The notes: a model not told the origin generated them from the sequence alone. Shown: positions 1 through 7,430, numbered from the stretch's first letter. The stretch is 14,889 bases of DNA from AEGEAN-183 sp964342745 (GCA_964342745.1 CAYFFW010000029.1:1-14889); one strand, 5' to 3'. Program-made: numbers and translations.

Positions 1-59
1 CTAACACATGGAAAGAATGTGTATCTATGGGTCTTAACCCAAGTTTTATAGAAACCTAA
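1..59 (+). CDS. holC: C-terminal tail of probable DNA polymerase III chi subunit (partial)
   Basis: An open frame enters from the left edge (first full codon at position 3) and stops at TAA 57-59, three bases before the valS start. Its last residues read NTWKECVSMGLNPSFIET. I align WKECVSMGLN by eye with the end of E. coli chi (YKAYRVAGFN), which has the same Lys and Gly-aromatic/Leu-Asn spacing. In gammaproteobacteria holC commonly lies directly upstream of valS, and that position is the stronger argument. Chi binds psi in the clamp loader and contacts SSB. Only 18 residues are visible, so the call rests on context plus a short, weak similarity. Confidence 0.45.
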   Translation, partial: NTWKECVSMGLNPSFIET

Positions 60-62
60 AAA

Positions 63-2825
63 ATGAAAAAGATTTTTGAACCAGTAAATATTGAAAAAAA
101 ATGGTACAAAAAATGGGAGTCTTCAGCTTATTTTAATGCTGACCCTGCAAGTAAAAAGCCTTCTTTCTGCATAATGATTCCCCCTCCAAATGTTACTGGC
201 TCGCTTCATATGGGTCATGGACTTCAAGATACTCTTATGGATTCATTAATAAGATATAAAAGGATGTCGGGATTTGATGCTCTTTGGCAAGTTGGAACTG
301 ATCATGCCGGTATAGCCACTCAAATGGTTGTGGAAAGAGAAATAGAAAAAGAGGGCCTAAGCCGAGAATCTTTAGGAAGAGAAGCTTTTGAAAAAAAGGT
401 CTGGGAATGGAAAGATAAATCAGGAAATAAGATTACCAATCAACTAAGAAGATTAGGAGCTTCTGTGGATTGGTCAAGAGAAGCTTTTACTATGAGCCCT
501 GACATGAGTAAAGCTGTTCAGGAAGTTTTCATAAGACTTTATGATCAAGGATTAATATATAGAGGACAAAGATTAGTAAATTGGGATATTTCACTTCAAA
601 CAGCAGTATCTGATTTAGAGGTTTCTAATGAAGAGGAAGAAGGAAATCTTTGGTTCTTTAAATACCCGTTACTGGGAAAGGGTCATGTAACAATAGCAAC
701 AACTAGACCAGAAACAATGCTGGGAGATACAGCCATAGCTGTAAACCCTAAAGATCCCAGGTTCAAAAAATTAGTTGGAAAAAAAGTATTACTTCCTCTT
801 AGTAAAAGAGAAATTCCTATTATTAAAGATAATTATGTTGATCCTAAGTTTGGTACTGGCTGCGTAAAAATAACTCCAGCTCATGATTTTAATGATTTTG
901 AAATAGGAAAAAGACACAAACTGCCTTCTGTCAACATTCTTAATTTAGATGGGACCATGAATCAAGAAGTCCCTAAAACCTTTCAAGGATTGAACGTTCC
1001 TGAAGCTAGAAAGAAAGTGATTAAAGAAATGAAAGATCTTGGGCTCTTAGAAAAAGTAGATCCTCATAAAACTAACATTCCTAGAGGAGATAGGAGTAAT
1101 TCAATTCTTGAACCACTTCTAACCTACCAATGGTTTTTAAATGTTAAGTCGATGTCTAAAGTAGCTATGAATGTAGTAAAAAAAGGGCATACCGAATTTG
1201 TTCCAAAAAATTGGGAAAACTATTATTTTGGCTGGATGAAAGATATTCAAGATTGGTGTATAAGCAGACAACTCTGGTGGGGTCATAGAATCCCTGCATG
1301 GCTAGATGAAAAAGAAAATATTTATGTAGGACAAAGCGAAGAGTCTGTAAGAACTAGATACAAATTAGATCCTAAACAAAAAATTTATCAGGAAGAGGAT
1401 GTTTTAGATACTTGGTTTTCATCTGCTTTGTGGACCTTCTCTACTTTAGGTTGGCCTTCAAAAACCAATTTATTAAAAAAATATCACCCTACTGATGTAT
1501 TAGTAACAGGCTTTGACATAATTTTTTTCTGGGTTGCAAGAATGATAATGATGACTACACATTTTATCTCCGAAGTGCCTTTCAAAAAAATATTTATACA
1601 TGGGTTGGTTAAAGATTCGGAAGGGCAAAAAATGTCTAAATCAAAAGGAAATATCTTAGATCCACTAGATATTATTGACGGCATAGACCTGGAGACTCTA
1701 ATCAAAAAAAGAACTGAGGGTTTAATGCAACCAAAAATGAAAGAAAAGATTGAAAAACAGACAATTAAAGACTTTCCTGAAGGCATTCAAGCCTATGGAA
1801 CAGATGCTTTAAGGTTAACTTTCTGCTCATTGGCATCTGGTTCAAGAGATGTAAACTTTGATATGAAACGTGTAGAAGGATATAGAAACTTCTGCAATAA
1901 ACTCTGGAATGCGGCTAGGTTTATTGATCTACAGGTTTCAAAAACCAAAGGTCTTGGAAAACTAGAATCAAAAGATTCACCTGATTTATGGATCAAAGAA
2001 AAATTGAATGAAGCTTCAGAAAAAGTTAATACGTATTTTGAAGAATATAGATTCGATTTAATTACTCAGACAATTTACGATTTTATCTGGAATGAATTTT
2101 GTGATTGGTATATAGAAATCTGTAAGATCCGTTTATCTAGCTCAGAGTATAAAGCTTCTGAAAAAAGAGCAATACTAAAATCTCTTGTTTGCACTTTAGA
2201 GGAATCTTTAAGATTAGCACATCCAATAATGCCTTTTATTACAGAAGAATTATGGCAGCAGTTTAAAACTTTTCATAAAGACAAAAATAAAAGCATTATG
2301 GTAAGCAAATACCCTATTGGTAGAAAAAGAAAACCTTCAAATCAGTTCAAAGACATTGAGTGGCTAAAGGTAATTGTTTCAGGAATAAGAAACATAAGGG
2401 GAGAAATGAGAATTAAACCTTCGCTGAAGATCTCTGCTTTTCTTGACAAAGGTAGCCCAGCTGACAAAAAAAGAGCTGAATCTTATAATTACCTTATTAA
2501 GGAACTAGCTAGTTTAGATTCTCTTAATTGGATAGACAAAAAAAATAAGGCGCCTGCCTCAGCAATTAACTTCCATAAAAACTTAAAAGTGTTAATCCCA
2601 CTAGAAGGGTTAATTGAAGCTGAAGAAGAAGATATAAGAATCAAAAAAAATGTACTTAAACTACAGAAAGAAAAGGAGGCCATTTCTAATCAACTGAATA
2701 ATAAAAAGTTCTTAAGCAAAGCCCCTTTTGAATTAGTTAAGACCCAAAAGCAGAGATTTAAAATAATTTCACAAGAAATACGTTTGTTGGAACTACAAAT
2801 TAAGGAAATACAAAAACTCCTCTGA
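63..2825 (+). CDS. valS: Valine--tRNA ligase (class I aminoacyl-tRNA synthetase)
   Basis: The 920-residue product charges tRNA-Val in the cytoplasm and edits misactivated threonine. The class I signature HMGH is at residues 49-52 after PPPNVTGSL. The CP1 editing domain carries TTRPETM at 213-219. The conserved DWCISRQLWWGHRIP block begins near residue 397, and the KMSKS loop is at 523-527. The anticodon-binding helical domain follows, and about the last 65 residues form a Lys/Glu-rich coiled coil matching the C-terminal tRNA-binding arm of ValRS. The length is normal for bacterial ValRS. The ATG at 63 gives the expected N terminus (MKKIFEPVNIEKKWYKKWES). No clear Shine-Dalgarno sequence precedes it, and the spacing to the previous stop is 3 nt, so it is probably co-transcribed with, and perhaps translationally coupled to, the holC-like gene. 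Confidence 0.98.
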   Translation: MKKIFEPVNIEKKWYKKWESSAYFNADPASKKPSFCIMIPPPNVTGSLHMGHGLQDTLMDSLIRYKRMSGFDALWQVGTDHAGIATQMVVEREIEKEGLSRESLGREAFEKKVWEWKDKSGNKITNQLRRLGASVDWSREAFTMSPDMSKAVQEVFIRLYDQGLIYRGQRLVNWDISLQTAVSDLEVSNEEEEGNLWFFKYPLLGKGHVTIATTRPETMLGDTAIAVNPKDPRFKKLVGKKVLLPLSKREIPIIKDNYVDPKFGTGCVKITPAHDFNDFEIGKRHKLPSVNILNLDGTMNQEVPKTFQGLNVPEARKKVIKEMKDLGLLEKVDPHKTNIPRGDRSNSILEPLLTYQWFLNVKSMSKVAMNVVKKGHTEFVPKNWENYYFGWMKDIQDWCISRQLWWGHRIPAWLDEKENIYVGQSEESVRTRYKLDPKQKIYQEEDVLDTWFSSALWTFSTLGWPSKTNLLKKYHPTDVLVTGFDIIFFWVARMIMMTTHFISEVPFKKIFIHGLVKDSEGQKMSKSKGNILDPLDIIDGIDLETLIKKRTEGLMQPKMKEKIEKQTIKDFPEGIQAYGTDALRLTFCSLASGSRDVNFDMKRVEGYRNFCNKLWNAARFIDLQVSKTKGLGKLESKDSPDLWIKEKLNEASEKVNTYFEEYRFDLITQTIYDFIWNEFCDWYIEICKIRLSSSEYKASEKRAILKSLVCTLEESLRLAHPIMPFITEELWQQFKTFHKDKNKSIMVSKYPIGRKRKPSNQFKDIEWLKVIVSGIRNIRGEMRIKPSLKISAFLDKGSPADKKRAESYNYLIKELASLDSLNWIDKKNKAPASAINFHKNLKVLIPLEGLIEAEEEDIRIKKNVLKLQKEKEAISNQLNNKKFLSKAPFELVKTQKQRFKIISQEIRLLELQIKEIQKLL

Positions 2826-2849
2826 TCTAAGAAGAAATAATTTTATTCA

Positions 2850-2870
2850 ACTATAATAGTTACTAGGTGA
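2850..2870 (+). promoter_or_regulatory. TATAAT element and Shine-Dalgarno before the cold-shock-domain gene
   Basis: A perfect TATAAT (2852-2857) sits inside the 11-bp inverted repeat ACTATAATAGT (2850-2860). AGGTGA (2865-2870) is well placed as ribosome binding site for the ATG at 2875. No good -35 hexamer lies 16-18 bp upstream, so promoter activity is uncertain. If it is active, the 5' leader would be only about 10 nt. The same 11-mer recurs before the glutathione peroxidase gene. Confidence 0.35.
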
Positions 2871-2874
2871 TGAA

Positions 2875-3258
2875 ATGCTTTTTAGGTCACTAGTTACAAG
2901 TGCAATCTTCGCAGCAATCTATGCTTTCTTATTTGCAAGCTTAGTGTCTGGAATTGGAAGAAATATCTGGTTAATCTCTTTTACTCTTTTATGGAGTTTA
3001 GGTTTCTTTTCTATTTTAGGTTTTGTATATGGAAGAAGAATAAAAAGAGCATTTAAAGTAGAAACAGGAACAATAAAATGGTTTGATCCAAGTAAAGGTT
3101 ATGGTTTCTTGATAAGGGATAAAGGGGGAGACCTTTTTGTCCACTTAAGGGCAGTTAAACCAGAAGATAGAAGAAAATTAAGAGAAAATACGAGAGTCAG
3201 GTTTACAGTTGAAGACACAGAAAAAGGTCCCCAAGCAGAAAAAATAAAAATAATTTAG
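2875..3258 (+). CDS. Membrane-anchored cold-shock-domain protein
   Basis: The 127-residue product has two hydrophobic helices at about residues 5-25 and 31-52, a basic stop (GRRIKRAFK), then a CspA-like domain at about 64-127. The domain opens with GTIKWFDPSKGYGFL. RNP1 (KGYGFL) is at 74-79 and RNP2 (DLFVH) at 86-90. Aromatic residues W69, F70, Y76, F78 and F88 plus H90 fall where CspA contacts nucleic acid. Compared with CspA, the FVHFSAI segment reads FVHLRAV. By the positive-inside rule the cold-shock domain should face the cytoplasm, tethering a single-stranded RNA/DNA-binding module to the inner membrane; this is inference. Free Csp proteins are about 70 residues with no membrane segment. 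It lies 49 nt after valS, faces the hupE-like gene head-on, and their stops are 2 nt apart. The biological role is unknown. Confidence 0.8.
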   Translation: MLFRSLVTSAIFAAIYAFLFASLVSGIGRNIWLISFTLLWSLGFFSILGFVYGRRIKRAFKVETGTIKWFDPSKGYGFLIRDKGGDLFVHLRAVKPEDRRKLRENTRVRFTVEDTEKGPQAEKIKII

Positions 3259-3268
3259 CCCTAAATTA
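3239..3268 (-). terminator. Possible intrinsic terminator of the tas-ppi-hupE operon
   Basis: TAATTTA (3251-3257), loop GCCC (3258-3261) and TAAATTA (3262-3268) form a 7-bp inverted repeat spanning the two facing stop codons. On the minus strand it is followed at once by TTTTTATTTTTT (3250 down to 3239). The stem is all A-T and therefore weak, but the U-tract is strong. The U-tract lies inside the last codons of the convergent cold-shock-domain gene. Confidence 0.35.
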
Positions 3269-4484
3269 CTCTATAAACAAACCAGTAAGTACCAATAGTA
3301 ACTAATATAATTGCTAATACAGGATTAATATATTCTTGGGTTTTTATTTTGAACTTTGTTATAAAGTAAAGAAAAGTTAGAAAAATACCTATGGCTAAGA
3401 GTTGACCCAACTCTACACCAAGATTAAACCCAAAAAGGGCCTTTAAAAAATTTTTTTCTGATAAACCTACTTCAAAAAGGAAGCCTCCAAAACCAAAACC
3501 ATGTATCAAACCAAAAGCGCAGGCCAAAAATAAGGATAAGAACCATGAATGTCTTCCAGAAATTAAAGTTAAGTAACAGAAGCTAAATATCAACAAGCCT
3601 AATAAACCAGTGATATTACTACCATCAAAATAGAAGATATAAGCTAAAAGAAATAAAAAAAGGAACAAAAAAGTGCTTCTCATATAAGTTAACTTATTTG
3701 GCTGATTGCGAATCAAATACTCTAAACCCAAAATAGCAATTGAAAACCCTATAAGAGCTTCTATAAAAGCACTTACAGGTCTAACCAATTCCATCACAGC
3801 AAGACTGAGAGTAATACTATGACCTATGGTAAAGCCAGTGATTGCTAAAATTAATCTTTTCATTCTTGGGTTTAGTAACAGCAAGCCAAATAGAAAGGCC
3901 AAATGATCATAGCCAGTAGAAATATGTTTAATCCCTAGAAGGACATAATCTAAAAAAGAATTTGTAGAGCTCTCTCCAGAGTTTGCGTTTTCGTTAAAAT
4001 ACCAACTTCTTGATTGAGCTGAAAATAATTTTTCTGTGGACAAATCTGAACTGTAAGTGTACCTAGCTATATGAGAGTGGGTAGGATCTTTATTAAAAAA
4101 AATATTAACATTTATTTTTTGAATTTCTTCTAAGCATAGTAAAGTCCAGTGAAGCTTAAAAATATCATTTTGCCTAGATATAACTGTTCTTGGTTTGCTA
4201 TTTACAGAACAACTAGCATCAAATTCAAAAGAAGAAATGATTATTTTTGAGACTTTATTTTCCCAATCTCCCCTCAAAGGCCCTTCTAATTTATTAAGAT
4301 TTGATAACCTTATGGAGAAAATAATACTAATTAAATTTTCTTTATTTTCCTTCTCTATAGTCCACTTGGAATAAGATTCACTTCTTTGGTGAGAGAATGA
4401 GTTCAAGGAAAGACCCAATAGAAGGAAGGTAATTACTATTAAATAAATATTACTTTTAGATATCAAGATTGCGTTCGATCTCAT
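3261..4484 (-). CDS. HupE/UreJ-family membrane protein with an N-terminal exported domain
   Basis: The 407-residue product starts with a signal-peptide-like or anchoring segment (about residues 12-30). A polar, probably extracytoplasmic domain follows (about 33-175) with two cysteines, C92 and C117. The C-terminal part (about 178-405) holds about seven hydrophobic helices. Helix motifs typical of HupE/UreJ proteins are GIKHISTGYDH (184-194), GFTIGHSITL (217-226), FGLIHGFGF (324-332) and FNLGVELGQ (353-361). His and Asp in these motifs suggest a transition-metal path; relatives are linked to nickel uptake for hydrogenase and urease, but neither enzyme is encoded here. The N terminus overlaps the end of the upstream isomerase gene by 29 nt, implying translational coupling. 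No separate Shine-Dalgarno is evident, so the exact start is less certain than the family call. Confidence 0.82.
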   Translation of the reverse strand: MRSNAILISKSNIYLIVITFLLLGLSLNSFSHQRSESYSKWTIEKENKENLISIIFSIRLSNLNKLEGPLRGDWENKVSKIIISSFEFDASCSVNSKPRTVISRQNDIFKLHWTLLCLEEIQKINVNIFFNKDPTHSHIARYTYSSDLSTEKLFSAQSRSWYFNENANSGESSTNSFLDYVLLGIKHISTGYDHLAFLFGLLLLNPRMKRLILAITGFTIGHSITLSLAVMELVRPVSAFIEALIGFSIAILGLEYLIRNQPNKLTYMRSTFLFLFLFLLAYIFYFDGSNITGLLGLLIFSFCYLTLISGRHSWFLSLFLACAFGLIHGFGFGGFLFEVGLSEKNFLKALFGFNLGVELGQLLAIGIFLTFLYFITKFKIKTQEYINPVLAIILVTIGTYWFVYRVI

Positions 4485-5310
4485 ACCAATTTTTTAGTTG
4501 CTTTAGATAATCTCTTAATGCCTGATCATCTTTTCTTTTTTTATATTCAGCCCTAACTCTATCTTTTATCAGTTCAAATGAAGGAGGCGAAGCATCTCTC
4601 CTTTGAATTAAAAAGATTATCTTGTAACCATTTTGAACTTTTTTGGGAGAAGTAAAATCTCCAGGCTGGAGCATTTTAGCCACTTGCATTAAAGAAGGCC
4701 CAATATATTCTCTTATTTTTGCTAATGTCATTAAAGTGTCTGGGATTTCTAATGCTGTCTTATCAGAATTAGCAATTATTTGCTCTAAACTCCTTCCTTC
4801 TATTAGATCCAGATAAGTGCTTTGAGCTCTTTCTAGGGCATCTCCTTTGCTATCTGAAAAAAAGACTTGTTTTATCCTTAGTCTATCTGCATTTGTAAAG
4901 AAGCCTTTATTATTGTTATAGAATTTCTTTAAATCATCGTCTGAAATGATACTTAAAGAGTTTTCTGAAATGATCATATTAATCATTTGTTGAACAACTG
5001 CTCCTCTGATCATCGTATTAGAAGAAAACATGCCTAAATCTTTAGCTCTTAAGATTAATAATTCTTCTTCAATCATTCTTTCTAAAACAAAAGCTTTATC
5101 TTCTTCTGTTAATGGGCTTCTCTTGTCTAAACTTAACCCTTCTATTTGCAATAAATACTTCTGTTTGCTTATCTGGTTGTCTTCTACCATTGCAACCCAG
5201 CCAGCTTTGGTATCAAAACTGGTATCCCTTATAGAAGAAACAAGAGCCAATGAAAGACCCAAGATAACTCCTAAAATTAATAAGATATTTATGAATCCAT
5301 CCTTATTCAT
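4456..5310 (-). CDS. Membrane-anchored PpiC/SurA-type peptidyl-prolyl cis-trans isomerase
   Basis: The 284-residue product has one N-terminal hydrophobic helix (about residues 6-26) that should anchor it in the inner membrane with the rest in the periplasm. The segment from about 40 to 125 resembles the helical SurA/PpiD-like N-terminal region (MVEDNQISKQKYLLQIE, then FVLERMIEEELLILRAKDLG). A parvulin-like domain follows at about 143-238, opening with LRIKQVFFSD and closing with GDFTSPKKVQNGYKIIFLIQ. The C-terminal helix is charged. Such proteins assist folding of exported proteins. I did not confirm every parvulin active-site residue, and the fold may act mainly as a chaperone. It lies 36 nt downstream of tas and overlaps the HupE/UreJ-type gene by 29 nt, which suggests joint function in the envelope. 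No clear Shine-Dalgarno is seen. Confidence 0.78.
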   Translation of the reverse strand: MNKDGFINILLILGVILGLSLALVSSIRDTSFDTKAGWVAMVEDNQISKQKYLLQIEGLSLDKRSPLTEEDKAFVLERMIEEELLILRAKDLGMFSSNTMIRGAVVQQMINMIISENSLSIISDDDLKKFYNNNKGFFTNADRLRIKQVFFSDSKGDALERAQSTYLDLIEGRSLEQIIANSDKTALEIPDTLMTLAKIREYIGPSLMQVAKMLQPGDFTSPKKVQNGYKIIFLIQRRDASPPSFELIKDRVRAEYKKRKDDQALRDYLKQLKNWYEIERNLDI

Positions 5311-5346
5311 TTAAACGACTAAGTTAAAAGTTAGTTGTAACTTCAA

Positions 5347-6384
5347 TTATGGACAAGGGTTAGGGCAGTGAGAGTGTATTTCATCTATTTTTTTAAAATC
5401 TTCTTCCGTTAACTTTACTTCAAAACTATCTATGGCTAACTTAAGTTGTTCCATATTAGTTGCTCCAATAATGTTAGATGTAACAAAATCTCTTGAATTA
5501 ACAAAAGCATTAGCAAAGACTGAGGGATCCAAACCTCTGTCTTTTGAATAAGTCACATAAGACCTAATTGCTTCTTCTGCAAATTTAGTTTCATACCTCT
5601 GACCTCTTTCAAATAAAGTTGTTCTAGCTCCTTCTGGTCTAGCTCCATCTAGGTATTTTCCACTTAAATATCCTTGAGCTAGAGGTGAATATGCTAAAAG
5701 CCCCACTGATGACCTATAAGAGAATTCAGACAAACCTTGTTCATAAGTTCTATTCAAAAGATTATAAGCATTTTGAACAGATACCACTCTGGGAAATTTT
5801 TTTGATTCAGAATACTTCAAGAACTCTGATAGGCCCCAAGGTGTTTCATTAGAAAGCCCAACATACCTTATCTTGCCTTGCTCTACTAAATCACTTAACA
5901 CTTCTAATGTTTCAGAAATTTCAATTGTTTCAGCCTCTATGTGCTTATAACCTAACCCTCCACCAAATAAATTTATTGGTCTATCTGGCCAATGCAATTG
6001 ATAAAGATCTATATAATCAGTTTGAAGTCTTTTTAGGCTTTCTTCTATAGCTTGTTCTATATTTTTCCTATCCAATTTTGTTTCCTTACCTCTGATCCAA
6101 TCCATTCTGCTTCTCCCTGCAACTTTTGAAGCTAAGATGACTTTGTCCCTATTGCCAGTTTTTTTAAACCAAGTTCCAATTATCTTTTCAGTGCTGCCCT
6201 GAGTTTCAGCCATGGGAGGAACAGAGTACATCTCAGCAGTGTCAAAAAAATTCACCCCCCTTTCTAAAGCATAATCCATCTGCTCATGTCCTTCTTCTTC
6301 TGTGTTCTGCTGCCCCCAAGTCATTGTTCCTAGACAGATTAGACTTACTTCTATATCTGTATTTCCTAATTTTCTATATTCCAT
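5347..6384 (-). CDS. tas: NADP(H)-dependent aldo/keto reductase, Tas family
   Basis: The 345-residue cytoplasmic TIM-barrel oxidoreductase is nearly the length of E. coli Tas. The N terminus (MEYRKLGNTDIEVSLICLGT) and AEMYSVPPMAETQG (50-63) are characteristic of the Tas subgroup. The catalytic tetrad is intact: D48 and Y53 (FFDTAEMY), K87 (ILASK) and H131 (LYQLHWP). The cofactor-binding end appears as GLSNETPWG (176-184), AYSPLAQGYLSGKY (231-244) and IIGATN (305-310). The C terminus is Cys/Pro-rich (HCPNPCP). The physiological substrate of Tas enzymes is poorly defined. The start at 6384 is firm because it has the best Shine-Dalgarno of the window. It appears to lead a three-gene operon with the isomerase and HupE-like genes, though no functional link is obvious. 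Confidence 0.92.
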   Translation of the reverse strand: MEYRKLGNTDIEVSLICLGTMTWGQQNTEEEGHEQMDYALERGVNFFDTAEMYSVPPMAETQGSTEKIIGTWFKKTGNRDKVILASKVAGRSRMDWIRGKETKLDRKNIEQAIEESLKRLQTDYIDLYQLHWPDRPINLFGGGLGYKHIEAETIEISETLEVLSDLVEQGKIRYVGLSNETPWGLSEFLKYSESKKFPRVVSVQNAYNLLNRTYEQGLSEFSYRSSVGLLAYSPLAQGYLSGKYLDGARPEGARTTLFERGQRYETKFAEEAIRSYVTYSKDRGLDPSVFANAFVNSRDFVTSNIIGATNMEQLKLAIDSFEVKLTEEDFKKIDEIHSHCPNPCP

Positions 6385-6387
6385 TTG

Positions 6388-6394
6388 TCCTCCT
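6388..6394 (-). promoter_or_regulatory. Strong Shine-Dalgarno of tas
   Basis: The minus strand reads AGGAGGACAAATG, a full consensus AGGAGG ending 4 nt before the tas ATG. It fixes the start and contrasts with the absent or weak sites before most genes here. Confidence 0.85.
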
Positions 6395-6403
6395 GAACTT
6401 TTT

Positions 6404-6432
6404 TAAACAACTTATCAGATTAAAACTATAAT
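6404..6432 (+). promoter_or_regulatory. Candidate sigma70-type promoter of gpx
   Basis: TAAACA (6404-6409, four of six matches to TTGACA) is 17 bp from a perfect TATAAT (6427-6432), in the 72-bp gap between divergent tas and gpx. Transcription would start near 6440, leaving a leader of about 17 nt. The TATAAT lies in ACTATAATAGT (6425-6435), an inverted repeat also found at 2850-2860. Confidence 0.5.
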
Positions 6433-6456
6433 AGTCATAGTAAATTTAAGAAAGAC

Positions 6457-6957
6457 ATGGATGAAATAAAAAATATATACAGCTTTTCTTGTCAGGATAT
6501 TAAAGGTGAAGAAAAGAACCTAAATGACTATTCTGGCAAAACTTTGCTAATAGTAAATACAGCTAGTAAATGTGGCTTTACTCCTCAGTACAAAGGACTT
6601 CAAGACCTTTATAAGAAACATTCAAATAATGGCTTTGAAGTACTTGGATTTCCGTGTAATCAATTTGGAAAACAAGAACCAGGAAATGAAGAAGAAATAT
6701 CAAATTTTTGTACTGTAAACTACAATGTTACCTTTCCTATTTTTTCTAAAGTGGATGTAAACGGACCCTCAGCTCACCCATTATTTCAGTACTTGACTAG
6801 TAGCCAACCTGGCTTGTTAGGTACAGAAAAGATTAAATGGAATTTTACTAAATTCCTAATAAACAATGATGGAGAACCGGTAAAAAGATTTTCACCACAA
6901 ACTTCTCCTGAGCAGATTTCTACCCATATTGATGAGTTAATTGAGAATAAAAACTAA
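6457..6957 (+). CDS. gpx: Glutathione peroxidase-family thiol peroxidase
   Basis: The 166-residue product has a thioredoxin fold and reduces hydrogen or lipid hydroperoxides. The peroxidatic cysteine is C39 in NTASKCGFTPQY. The other catalytic residues are visible as Q73 (CNQFGKQEPG) and W128-N129 (IKWNFTKFL). A second cysteine, C85 in FCTVNYNVTFP, sits where thioredoxin-dependent GPx enzymes have their resolving cysteine. Reduction by thioredoxin rather than glutathione is therefore likely, as for yeast Gpx3 and bacterial BtuE types. There is no selenocysteine codon and no signal peptide, so it should be cytoplasmic. It is transcribed divergently from tas and its stop overlaps the rimI stop by 4 nt on the opposite strand, leaving no room for a separate terminator. 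Confidence 0.95.
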   Translation: MDEIKNIYSFSCQDIKGEEKNLNDYSGKTLLIVNTASKCGFTPQYKGLQDLYKKHSNNGFEVLGFPCNQFGKQEPGNEEEISNFCTVNYNVTFPIFSKVDVNGPSAHPLFQYLTSSQPGLLGTEKIKWNFTKFLINNDGEPVKRFSPQTSPEQISTHIDELIENKN

Positions 6958-7430
6958 AACAATCTCCAAGGCCTCTTTAGTTTCTTAGACATAAGAAAAG
7001 CATCTTCCCTTCCAACTGGTAATCTATAATAGTTTTTTCTAACAGAAATTTTTTTAAATCCTGATTTATAGTAAAGCTTTATAGCAGGTTTATTTGACAC
7101 TCTAACTTCTAAAAAAATCTTCTTACTTCCCATAGACTCTGAAGCATAAACCATCTGATCTAATAGTTCCTGACCCAAACCTTTATTTCTAAATGTTTCT
7201 TGTATTCCAATATTAAGAAGATGGGATTCATTTAATGAAAAAGATTGAATGGCAAAACCTGAAACCTTGTTATCAAATTCTTGTATTAAGCAATAATAGT
7301 CTCTGTTTAAACAGTCTAAGAAGTTCTTCTTTGACCAAGGAACTGGATTTGAACCCACCTCAATGGCTCTGCTTATTTCGATATCAGCTTCAAGCATATA
7401 TCGATATTTGATATTTAATTCTGAATCCAT
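6954..7430 (-). CDS. rimI: Ribosomal protein S18 alanine N-acetyltransferase (GNAT)
   Basis: The 158-residue GNAT enzyme probably acetylates the N-terminal alanine of ribosomal protein S18 using acetyl-CoA. RimI hallmarks are HLLNIGI (70-76), the acetyl-CoA loop RNKGLG (81-86), FLEVRVSNKPAIKLYYKSGF (106-125) with the presumed catalytic Glu108, and RKNYYRLPVGREDAFLM (131-147). The length is slightly greater than the E. coli protein because of a short basic tail (KKLKRPWRLF). The ATG shares one base with the stop of the upstream holD-like gene (TAATG), so translation is probably coupled. That gene order is conserved in gammaproteobacteria and supports both calls. Confidence 0.92.
   Translation of the reverse strand: MDSELNIKYRYMLEADIEISRAIEVGSNPVPWSKKNFLDCLNRDYYCLIQEFDNKVSGFAIQSFSLNESHLLNIGIQETFRNKGLGQELLDQMVYASESMGSKKIFLEVRVSNKPAIKLYYKSGFKKISVRKNYYRLPVGREDAFLMSKKLKRPWRLF

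Noticed and set aside
1484..1786. Antisense open frame inside valS
   Set aside because: It mirrors a conserved part of ValRS including the KMSKS region, and has no ribosome binding site or recognisable domain.
1793..2683. Two further antisense open frames in valS (1793-1996 and 2489-2683)
   Set aside because: Low-complexity Ser/Phe/Leu-rich translations, typical of shadows opposite Lys/Glu-rich coding sequence.
5030..5314. Plus-strand open frame of 94 codons opposite the isomerase gene
   Set aside because: Ser/Leu/Lys-rich translation with no domain. The opposite frame encodes a coherent PpiC-type protein with a membrane anchor.
7024..7033. CTATAATAGT inside rimI as an internal promoter
   Set aside because: It lies within coding sequence in antisense orientation with no supporting -35 or downstream gene. 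It is noted only as a third copy of the repeated word.
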